The notes under the pieces were generated by a model that saw only the letters and a list, made by a program, of their open reading frames with translations, searched no databases and was not told the DNA's origin. Position numbers and translations under genes: made by a program. From Aplysia californica (Eukaryota > Mollusca > Gastropoda > Aplysiida > Aplysiidae), in contig NW_004797819.1 of NCBI RefSeq assembly GCF_000002075.1, positions 24,823 to 88,822 of the forward strand: a stretch of DNA of 64,000 nucleotides, in the 5' to 3' direction. Below are positions 43,867 through 53,382 of this stretch, piece by piece; the first letter of the stretch is position 1, and each line of letters opens with the position of its first letter.

Positions 43867-46300
43867 GAGCATTTGCCAAAAGGTGGGATACCTGGGTGTG
43901 ACAAATGAGGTCCAAAATCAACTTTATGTAATAATTCTTTAATCACCCATGTTATATAGCCTAATGATTGCTCTTTCAGACTCAGTAACTGCCAAAGCTG
44001 TATATGCAAGGGTCTTGGTGTAATTCTGACTTGAATGACGGAAATAGCAAAAAGTTCGTTCATAACAATGATGACACAAATTTATGAATACTCAAAGTTC
44101 CTTTCTTCAGCTAGGCTGATGGTAGATTTTGAGACATAGCAAATAACTTCCAAAACTACATAGAATTGACAATTTATAAAAATCTTTATTAATTTTTGAT
44201 AAAATTACTTTTTTGTGTCATAATAGTTATGAACGAACAATAAGTGACCAAAATACTATCAATTATATCAAGTTTCATCGACTAGAATTGTCTAAAATAA
44301 CACTCAATTGACTAATTATAGTCAAGTGATAAATGAAAGACCATTAAACAGCTATTTTTAAACGCAGACTGGTCTTAGGGCATATTATGCATAAATTTAA
44401 AGTTCGTTCATAACCATTATGACACACTGTTTCGTTCATAACTATTATGACAAATTTTACTTTTGGCCCCTAAAATTTACTTATATTGTTCTGTCTTTCA
44501 CATAAAACGGTTTTCATTTATGAGGCTTTCCTTAAAATGATAGATTCCTCTATGTAGGGAGAATTCAAAGTTTATATTTCCTGAAAAACCCTTAGAATAC
44601 CTTTAAAATGGTTCGTTCTTAACAATTATGACAAACTACAATATTGACCTAAAAATTTACTCATTTTGATCTGTCATTCATTTTTTAAAACTTTTATTAA
44701 ATGAAACTCTCCTCATAATATGTATCTCTGTACATGTTTTTAAAGTTTGTTAACACTGAAAAGCCCTCAAAATATATAAAATGGACTATAAATAGTTCGT
44801 TCATAACCATTACTACAAAAGTATAATACTAATTAAAATCCACACCCATAAACTTATGATAAAAATCAAAATATCAGAATGTATGCAAGGTCTATTCTGT
44901 CCTTTAGTTGGGTTCAAATTAAAAACACATCCCAAAACAACTGTAAATTACATGGAATTAGGTTTCGTTCATAACCGTTATGACACACTGTTTCGTTCAT
45001 AACTATTATGACAAATTTTACTTTGGGCCCAAAAAATTAACTTATTGTTCTGTCATTCACATAAAATTGTTTTAATTTATGAGACTCTCCTCAAAATAAG
45101 GTTATATGTTGGAAGAATTCAAAGTTTAATCACTGAAAAACCCTTAGAATACCTTAAATTGTTCGTTCATAACTATTATGACAAACTTCAGTTTTGACCT
45201 AAAAATTAATATTTTGACCTGTCATTTACTTTAAAATTTCATATTAAATGAAAGTTTCCTCGTAATATGTATCTGTGTACATGTTTTTAATGTTTATCAA
45301 CTCTGTAAAGCCCTCAGAGTACAATATGTAGTTCATTCATAACCATTACTACAAAAGTAAAATACTAATTAAAATCCAGACCCATACACTTATCATAAAA
45401 ATCAAAATATCTGAATATAAGCAAGGTCTGATACATCCTCAAGTTGGGTTAAAATTAAAAATACATCCCAAAACAACTGTAAATTACATGGAATAAGGTT
45501 TCGTTCATAACCATTATGACACACTGTCACGTTCATAACATGATGACAATCCATTATGACAAGCATATTTTTGCTTCTCCTTCGCTTCTCTTTTGAGTCA
45601 TCAGCACGATACTCTTCCATGTTCATTCCACCATGTAAAAGGATGTTGTGAAACAGTGGGAAGTCCCTCACATGATATTTTGCAGAAATATCATAAAGTG
45701 TTTGTTCATAACATCATTATGACAAACCTGGATTATCTCAATCAAAGTCATATTTAAGCAAAACCATGCGATGGAGCGGAAAATCACCCTTCTGATGGAT
45801 CAATGTCAAACCAATGTTTAATACCGGTCATTTCCCGGGATGATATGTTTAACAATTTGGGTTTTCTAGACCTTGGAAAGTCTGATGATGTAATTATGAC
45901 ACGAGTTATGAACGAACTTATAAATTTTACTCAGCAATAACATCATTAATATAAAAAAATAAAACCCTTTTAATGGACACATGCTGTTATGATGGTGTAT
46001 ACAAACTATTTTCAATGTTTGAATGCACTACTGTTTGATAGTTTAAGATTAACAATATTCTGTATTTAACATACAATTACGTGTGCACTCAGGATGAGTA
46101 AAAAATGCCCTATTTTTAGTACTATTATCTTTCTATGTAGAGATATAAGATGCACACATCAATCTACTTGCTCATGCAGCTTGACCAACTTATTTCCTTG
46201 CCATATGCATAAAGTTTTCAGAAGAAAACATATTTTACCATGAGTAGTGGTTGATTAAAAAAGTCCTCATGCAAACACCCCCACCTTTTGGCAAAAGCTC
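43867..46300. mobile_element. 2,434-bp non-autonomous TIR element with internal tandem units
   Basis: The left terminus GAGCATTTGCCAAAAGGTGG(G) and the inverted right terminus GAGCTTTTGCCAAAAGGTGG(G) match at 20 of 21 bases. Both sides carry the direct 4-bp TTCT (43863-43866 and 46301-46304), a probable target duplication. Inside, two tandem units of about 560 and 536 bp start with TTCGTTCATAACC at 44403, 44963 and 45499. The motif GTTCATAAC[N]ATTATGACA occurs about 14 times (for example 44054, 44403, 44431, 44611, 44795, 44963, 44991, 45161, 45332, 45499, 45530, 45700), with inverted copies at about 44217 and 45893. No transposase frame. Superfamily not assigned. Confidence 0.75.
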
Positions 46301-46350
46301 TTCTATTATTATTATTATGATAATTAATTATTATTATTATTATTATTGTA
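46300..46350. repeat. (TTA)n microsatellite
   Basis: TATTATTATTATGATAATTA and ATTATTATTATTATTATTGT immediately after the right end of the 2.4-kb element. Confidence 0.85.
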
Positions 46351-46784
46351 AATCGACATCCATTTTGACAAGACACGACACAGCAGATCTCTAGACGCAC
46401 AACGAAAAACAACACAGGCCTCGTCTCTTCAAAATCACACTCTATTGACACAGTAAAGCCGAGATATCTAATCTAGATCTAGATTCTCGTTCTCTAAGAA
46501 AAAATTAAAATTAATTACACCACAACACAGCTGGTATTCATGAAGCATAATATTTTTGGGGAAAAAACACTAATTTTCTTAAATATTGCTTAAAATGCAG
46601 TTCTGCTCGGTGACCACCCTATTTTGACGATGCTGATTTCAAAAATGTAATTAGTTTTTGTCTACCGTGAAGCACCAGCTCTGAAATGACCATTTAAAAT
46701 TGTCCCCAGTCCAGTCGGGTGACGTCACACAAATCGCTGAACCCGAGTTGGCGACGGCGAGACGGCATTGAGAGTTCGCGACCT

Positions 46785-46906
46785 CAGTGCTTTCTTGTCG
46801 TACCTCCATTTTTAATAACAGTGAAAACAGTTCATAACAAAATGTGAGTTAAAGAAGAAGTCTCATTTTCACTGTTAAAAAATGGAAATACGACAAGAAA
46901 GCACTG
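46785..46906. repeat. Long inverted repeat, hairpin-forming
   Basis: CAGTGCTTTCTTGTCGTACC followed by TCCATTTTTAATAACAGTGA pairs with TCACTGTTAAAAAATGGAAA then TACGACAAGAAAGCACTG; arms of about 41 bp with three to five mismatches around a loop of about 40 bp. A TGACGTCA palindrome (CRE-like) lies at 46720-46727, just upstream. Confidence 0.85.
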
Positions 46907-47514
46907 CGGTGGTGAGTTGACAGCGAGACGCCCTTCCCAGTTTTTCGGCGTAATAAGAATGTAGTTTGGATTCCGATAAAACCGACAACTCCGATCCGAG
47001 TTTAAAGCCGCCTGCAGTCGGCCAGCTCTATGTGGGGCAAGTTGGAAATCATAAGGGAATTTTTATACCTATCGGCGCTTACTGAGTCAGTCTCCGAAAT
47101 CGGCGTTCTCTATGTTTTCGCCCTTAGATCTAGGTTTGGCCCTATCAACTCAAGCCTGTTAAGTACACAGGTCTCAATAGATCTAGATCTAGTAATTATT
47201 CAGGTTCAAGTACATGCAAGTCAGTAAGGCACCTTTTGGATTTGTCTGAAAAACAAATACTTTAGGCATTGCAAACAAAATATGTCATTTACAATTCAGC
47301 CATCAATATTAAGTACGGCTAGCCTCTTCCATCTAGGAAACTCATCAAAATGACCGAGCTCAGTCAGAGAAAATGAAAAATGAATTCAGTGATTCAACGA
47401 TTGTTTAATGTAACATCAATGTAACTAAGACCTGTCAGATTCTGATAATTAAAAAAAAAAGATTGATTTATTGTAGGCTATCTGTGAAAAATGTGAGCAA
47501 ATCATTAACGAAGT

Positions 47515-47575
47515 GACTATTCAGACTCTAGTCCAAATATGAAAAAATGTTATTCGGACTCTGATTCTTGTCCAG
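47515..47575. repeat. ATTCGGACTC-type repeat, first cluster
   Basis: TATTCAGACTCTAGTCCAAA, then ATGAAAAAATGTTATTCGGA, CTCTGATTCTTGTCCAG. The same sentence recurs at 49118-49250. Confidence 0.7.
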
Positions 47576-47639
47576 AATGACATCACTTCCGACTTCCTGT
47601 GACTCGTGATGGGTAGAGACCGGGATCACTTCGGGCAAA

Positions 47640-47769
47640 ATGGCGTTTGGTGCTGGAGCCGAGTTTTTATCTTATGATGAATTTGAGGCCGGCCTGAAAA
47701 GTTATAGCGCTTCTAGTAAATGTTTATTTGTCAAGAGGTCATCAGAAGCAATTAAAGATGGCTCGTTAG
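47640..47769 (+). CDS. Start of a ZSWIM3/FAR1-like protein, interrupted by a transposon fragment
   Basis: ATG at 47640 in good context, reading MAFGAGAEFLSYDEFEAGLK then SYSASSKCLFVKRSSEAIK. F-x-S-Y-[DE]-E-...-FVKRSS resembles the N-terminus of animal ZSWIM3-like proteins (F.SY.E....L..Y......F.KRSSRTI), which derive from transposase-like domains. The frame runs into a Tigger-like element fragment at about 47770 and I see no continuation. It may be a truncated retained exon or the first exon of a gene whose donor was lost. Family call is inference from a short pattern. Confidence 0.3.
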
Positions 47770-48052
47770 CGTGTGTCGGGGTCGATGGGCGGCCTGCACA
47801 CGTGTGGCTGTGTGTGCGTGTCGGGGAGGGAGGGGGGGGGGGGCACTATCGGTCAGGGCGTTGAACGTCGCACGCGTCAGTCTTTTTTTTCCCCGGGCAA
47901 CTGATCATTATTACAATAATAAGCTAGTCTTGACGAAGATCTACTTAATGAATTGTGCGCTGGTCTATGGAATCAAAAGTTGCCGTATGCTCGGCTCTAC
48001 ACAGCAACACAACTTTTTCCTGGTAAACAATCAAGATGGCACAGGCTTGTGT
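47770..48052 (+). mobile_element. Internal fragment of the 48054-type Tigger-like element
   Basis: GCGTGTGTCGGGGTCGATGG through CTGATCATTATTACAATAAT and GGTAAACAATCAAGATGGCA is the middle and right part of the elements at 48054 and 54209, but its left end is missing and its right TIR is replaced by the next whole copy. Confidence 0.75.
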
Positions 48053-48053
48053 A

Positions 48054-48866
48054 CAGTGGAACTCGGATTCAATGAGCTTGGATTCAACGAGATGAGATAG
48101 ATTCCCCATTTTTTTTCTTCTTTAAAATCAATAAAAATAACCATGATTCAACAAGCACTTTAATCAGCGAGCTCGGATTCAACGAGGTCATGGGCGTGGT
48201 TTCGCTCATTTATCTCCCCGAACAAACTTTATCTATTCCCAGAAACCATCCATTGCACCAGCATCGTGAGCCATTATTCACTTAGCCGATTGCATGCGAC
48301 CAATCAGCGGCCTTTTTTCATGCCAACACCTGCATTGTTGGCGCGCGCACGTGTCTACTCTGGCGTGTGTCGGGGTCGGATGGGCAGCCTGCATACGTGT
48401 GGCTGTGTGTGCGTGTCGGGGAAGGGGGGGGGGGGCACTAGGCCTAGCAGTCCGGGCGTGGAACGTCGCAGATTACAAATTCGTCAGTCTTTTTCCCCCC
48501 TCGGCAACTGATCATTATTACAATGAAGCTAATCATGACGTGGATCTACGTAATGAATTGTGCTCTGGTCTATGGAATCAAAAGTTGCCGTATGCTAGGC
48601 TCTACACAGCAGCACAACGCTTTGGTAAACAATCAAGATGACACAGGCGTGTGCATCTGAACGAATCGGTCTTTTTTTTTTTGCACAGCTCATAATATTA
48701 TTTAAAATGCAGGCATTTGAAGCAATGCTTGTGACTTCTCTTTATATATTACTGGCTCAGTGCCTTTAATTATCAACACAAAACCTCCTGTTTGCTATAA
48801 CGAACACTCGGATTCAACGAGATTTTAAGTCAGGCCCGGCGACCTCGTTGAATCCGAGTTCCACTG
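48054..48866. mobile_element. TA-flanked Tigger/pogo-like non-autonomous element, copy 1
   Basis: Left end CAGTGGAACTCGGATTCAAT and right end, inverted, CAGTGGAACTCGGATTCAAC: 19 of 20 identical, with TA on both sides (48052-48053 and 48867-48868). Internal TCGGATTCAACGAG words repeat near both ends as subterminal sites. The interior includes a poly-G and GT-rich stretch that gives misleading long frames. 813 bp, no transposase. Confidence 0.85.
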
Positions 48867-49117
48867 TATTTGAACGAATTGGTCTTTTTATTTTTACACA
48901 GCTCATAATATGCAGGTGCCAGGTGGTGGGCTAATCTTCAATTTTACCTTTTTCTACAACAAAGAAAGTGGGAAACCTGGGGGGCGGGGGGGGGGGGGCG
49001 TATCAATGAGGCAGCGGGCATTGGATCGGCAGATTATAAGGTGTGGGGGGAAACTAAAAAATGGCGGAAAATTGGAAGCACTGAACGTTAGATCTATAGA
49101 ACGAAGACACTTCCTTT

Positions 49118-49250
49118 TTTCAGGACCTGAGTCCGAATAACATTTGTTCATATTCGGACTCGAGTCCGGATATGAAATTTTTTTATTCGGGCTCATGTGA
49201 GTCCGAATATGAAAAAATGTTATTCAGACTCGAGTCCGAATAAAGACGGC
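49118..49250. repeat. GGACTCGAGTCC palindrome cluster
   Basis: Repeats of ATTCGGACTCGAGTCCG and AGTCCGAATATGAAAAAATG, with the palindrome core GACTCGAGTC. The phrase ATATGAAAAAATGTTATTC[AG]GACTC is also at 47540. About four copies in 130 bp. Confidence 0.75.
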
Positions 49251-50714
49251 CGATCATTAATCATGCATACCGTTGAGCCGAATCTTTCAATTTGCAGTGA
49301 CTAACGTGAACGTAGTTTGCAGGCTATGATTACGGTATCCAGAATGTAGTTTGCAATTTAAGAATGATCTTGCGCACTTCACCCCTTTATCCTTTTATTT
49401 TTACCTTTTGCTTCTTTTTTTCCCCTCCTCCCGCCCGTCTTCCCGCCTTAGCCTTCTGTAGCAATACCACATGCCCCGTGCGGCAGTGCGTTAACGCAGT
49501 AGACTCACCCAAGCCAAGGGTAACTCCGGGAACTCTCTTATTTATAGCTTTGTTCTTTGCATCAGCCCCATGTATCATACATGAATACACGCGGGGGAAA
49601 TTGACTCTGAGTCATTCACTGAAGAAATATTATCGAAGAAAGAGGGTTGGTCAGTAGCGAGACCAAAACCCGCCGAATGGTTCTGTGATTTTCCGAATCT
49701 CCGTATTTGGAAGGTGCGGAATCCATTTAAATATTAACCAAACGTCCCCAAACTCGGCAACCAATGAAAAGAAAGATAGATCTAGCCTCTGCCGATTTCC
49801 GTGTCTTAATCGACCTAAAAACAAGAAAGTTACAAAGTGGCTTATTTGAAGAGATTGTTTTTAAATGTCGATGAATCCGCGGAATGCTCCAGCATCATCT
49901 CAGACAAGCTGAACTTAATAAAACTAGAAACTATTTAGTGAAATTTAGCAATGCCAATGAAAATTTAATTTTTCTCTTTATCCTTTTCTTATTTGGTTCC
50001 CAAGAAAGAATTTTCAATTCTAAGAATTATGCTTTTTAAATTTTAAGAATCAGTTCATAAATAAAAAAGTTATGGGGTTGTAAAGGTCCGCAAAATATGG
50101 ATGACCCATTTATATATATATAGGAAAATACTCCTAAAAGTGGACCACGCAGTAGCAGATTCTGTAAGAAAATTGACGATATCTCAGTAATTATTTGGAG
50201 TGTTAGAGAGAAACTTGACTACCCAATGTGTTTTTGGGTGGAGAAATAATTTCTGCTGTCAGATTTACTAACCATTTCGTAGTTATTTTAATTTAAAGTT
50301 TGGTGTACATATTTTGATTTTGCGAAAGAGGGGTGTCAGGATGAGAGCATTTTATTTATAGCATCGTATCACAACATGGGATATTTAAGAATATGTTGGA
50401 AGCGTGATTAAATAATGACAAAGCTTTCTTTGATGACTTTGAACCATGCCAACCATAAAATATAATTTAATTCAATCTAGCATGCCTTTCAAATTAAAAA
50501 TTGGCCTGTCTCCAAGCGAAGCCGCTTTGGACAGGGGGGGTAGTGGTACATTTATGATAAATTCTAAGCAACTACTGGACACAGAAGGGTCAAATTTGAG
50601 CTCACTATAGAGGAAAGATAGACTCTTACCATCTTGGCATCGAATATCAAGCTCCTTATAGTTTTTGGTGTACCCGATATGAAAGTGTTTCCGACGCCAA
50701 AAGTACAGGTTAAT

Positions 50715-51047
50715 TTATGTGTACAAACTTCGACTTCCACAAATCATTAGTCTGCCATATTTTCTTATTGGTTGCCAAGTTTCATTCACATTGGTCCAGA
50801 AGTAGCGCAGAACGAGCTTGAGAAAGTTAGTCACTAACGTTCCAACTTGGTTAAAAAAATTCACTCGCAAACAGGTACCAAATTTTGGCTGCGTTCGTAA
50901 GCACTGCATTGCTATGAAGTAATCCATAAAACAATCGCTTTTTGAAAAAAATAACGTCGACGTCGTTCCTGTTTTTCGCATGGCCTGAAAGCCAGAAAGG
51001 CTGCACACTTGAAACGCTTGCAGCGAGACGTGTAAGCTTGCCGCCAT
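50715..51047 (-). CDS. Possible short gene or exon (110-codon open frame)
   Basis: ATG at 51047, reading MAASLHVSLQAFQVCSLSGF, continuing with Cys/Phe-rich sequence to GSRSLYT and TAA. The ATG context (GAGATGG) is good and a TGACGTC site sits just upstream at about 51055. No domain recognised; composition is not typical of a well-behaved globular protein. Could be a chance frame. Confidence 0.2.
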   Translation of the reverse strand: MAASLHVSLQAFQVCSLSGFQAMRKTGTTSTLFFSKSDCFMDYFIAMQCLRTQPKFGTCLRVNFFNQVGTLVTNFLKLVLRYFWTNVNETWQPIRKYGRLMICGSRSLYT

Positions 51048-53246
51048 CTCGCTGTGACGTCTCGGCTGTGTTAAAGGGTAGCCGCTGATTGGACAGTTAT
51101 TTTGATCAGCCTGAATGCCGCGGAATACACCGTACTCATAGACATGGGCGTAATGAAGGTTTTCTTTCTATTTGCCATCACAAATATTTGGGCTTAATTT
51201 CGGGTTAACGCGAATTTAGTGCTGATATGGACTTCAAGATAACGGCATAAATCATTAGATTCTTCCAGTATTTACAATGTGTTTGGCAGAAGCAGAATGA
51301 AGATTACCATTACTCAGGTATATTTCCGTGGGTTTGTGCATAATATGTGTAGGACTACTTACTCATAATAATGATAAAAGCAGAAGAACAATGCATGTTA
51401 TTATTACAGAATATATACACAACAAATTGGAATAAATGCAATATTGTACAGTTCTGAGGCATATTTTCATGGTATGGAAGGGAACATATCTTCGCTACAC
51501 TAAAATAACTATGTAATTGGTTAGTTATGCGCATAATCAATTTGAGTTATTTGCATAAAAGTTTGTAATGAATTATAAGTTTTTAAAACAGAAACTGAGC
51601 TTGATATTTTTTACTAACCTTTTAGTTTCCCCATTCTGAGCTGTTTGGTTACACTTTGGTTGATTAATTATGCGCATATATATTCAAATGAGTGCATAAT
51701 CAGACATTTAAAACCTTATATTGTAAAATGTCACATTTTCTTATTCGTCTCTTTGCAAACACAGATTTGTATACTATACATACACATGTAACAGAATGGA
51801 CTAACATGTCTATTATTAAGACTTATATTGGCTTATTTTTTAAATTATGCATGTTTAATTATTTATTTGCATATAATTACCACGATATCAAGATTACAAC
51901 TTTAATTTTTCCATTTTCTATTTTGTTGTCCCAAAGAACATAAACTCACAAATTTTCAGCTCATTCCATTCTTAGTGTGAAAGTATTCTGGTGCCGGTTG
52001 CCCTTCTTTATTCCTTCATAGGAATCTCCTCCAAAATACCCAAAATTTCTGACACGTGCACAGCCATAACTTTTTGAAATTTATGGACCGATTTTGAAAA
52101 AGTATAAAGAAGCATTTTACTTCTGGATTATTGATCTTTGTACCTGTGTTGTTTATAGGTTAGCAGTACCCATCTTTAAAAAAGCTATGGTATTGCTAAG
52201 CCTTCTTCCATTCTCCATTGTTTCTTCGAACGACCTTTATAAATTTCAAATTGTCGAGCGTTGCGAGGTCCACCAGGCCTTGTTGACCGCGGCTGTTTTT
52301 TGCTATGCCCGCCATCGCCCTTTGTAAACTCTGTTGCATTCAGTCCACTGCTGTATTATTTTTTTCGCGAGTACTCCTGTGCTGTTTTCTCATTCACTTT
52401 GGCTGACCGTGCGTTTCAATCATGCCTCTGTGCCAATGGTGGGGGATTCACGGCGCTGTGAACGTAGTCACTACACTTTCAATTTGTCTCAACTTTACTT
52501 CTTTACGACTAAACTCTACTATTAATCGATATCTAGATTCTATGCCTAATTAAGTTGTAACAGTTTCCACAAAAAATGTTAAACCTATTTTAATTGTTTC
52601 CATGTCGTGCATTGTCATTTTTCCAGTTGAGTTTGGAAACGCTTTATTCAGTTGGGTTTTAACGTAAAATTTGACCCACAGATAGGCTACTCAAATTTCT
52701 CTGGTTACAATTATTTTAGTAATTCTTCTTTCAATTCTCTTACTGTCATTGTCTACCAAAAACTTAACCAGGTACTCCTCAGGCACTTTATTTTCAGTCT
52801 TCTATAATCTCTACCCCGAGTGACTATTTTGTTTGTATGGAACAACAGTGGCATTTCAGGAAGAAGCACCATTGAACAAAACAAACAAGACACAACTTTA
52901 TAAGATTGACTGCAATCACAAAAATAAAGCATTGAAAGATGTGATGGTGAATTTTTAGAAAATGACAGTAAGAGAAAAGAATTTAGAAAATGACAGTAAG
53001 AGAAAAGAATTTAGAAAACAATTGTTGTTTTAATTGAGGAAATCTGGGAGTTTAATCTTTACCAGACTTTCCTTTACCTGAATCCCCCAAGTTTGAAAAA
53101 CCTTTCCAAACTGGATGATTTCCTGAGTTGCTACACCAAAACTCTGTAAAAGTAAAGCTCAGTTTCCTAGACGGAAAACTTTTGATTTTTTAAATTTGCC
53201 ATAAAAGAAATCCAAGCAATAATGAACATGTTATTTTTTATTGCAG

Positions 53247-53382
53247 AAAAGGAGAAAGAAAAGATTCTTCCTTTTCTTATACCTCCCTCTGAATTTGAAA
53301 AACCAGTAATAGCCAGTCGTTCAGAACTCGACAAAGCTAAGAAAGAAATACAGGAACTGAGGGAACAAAATGACCAATTGAA
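53247..53382 (+). CDS. CCHCR1: CCHCR1-like exon (first recognised)
   Basis: Acceptor TTTTTATTGCAG at 53246, donor TTGAA/GTAAGT. Entered in phase 1 it reads (E)KEKEKILPFLIPPSEFEKP then ELDKAKKEIQELREQNDQLK. The other two frames contain stops or basic nonsense, which fixes the phase. Confidence 0.85.

Larger units (their letters stand above)
41602..53246. other. Region between divergent ADPGK and CCHCR1-like genes
   Basis: Includes the ADPGK promoter side (immediately right of 41601, no TATA box seen), a small inverted repeat (42084-42326), possible first exons (42543, 47640), a LINE 3' end (43270-43866), a 2.4-kb TIR element (43867-46300), a hairpin (46785-46906), Tigger-like elements (47770-48866) and GACTCGAGTC clusters. 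49260-50700 and 51060-53246 are A/T-rich with no gene I can support, though 5' exons of the CCHCR1-like gene should be here or nearby. A 30-bp word GAATTTAGAAAATGACAGTA is duplicated at about 52950-53012. Confidence 0.5.

Noticed and set aside
43420-44063. His/Thr-rich minus-strand frames
   Set aside because: Translation of the GT microsatellite and the neighbouring element end.
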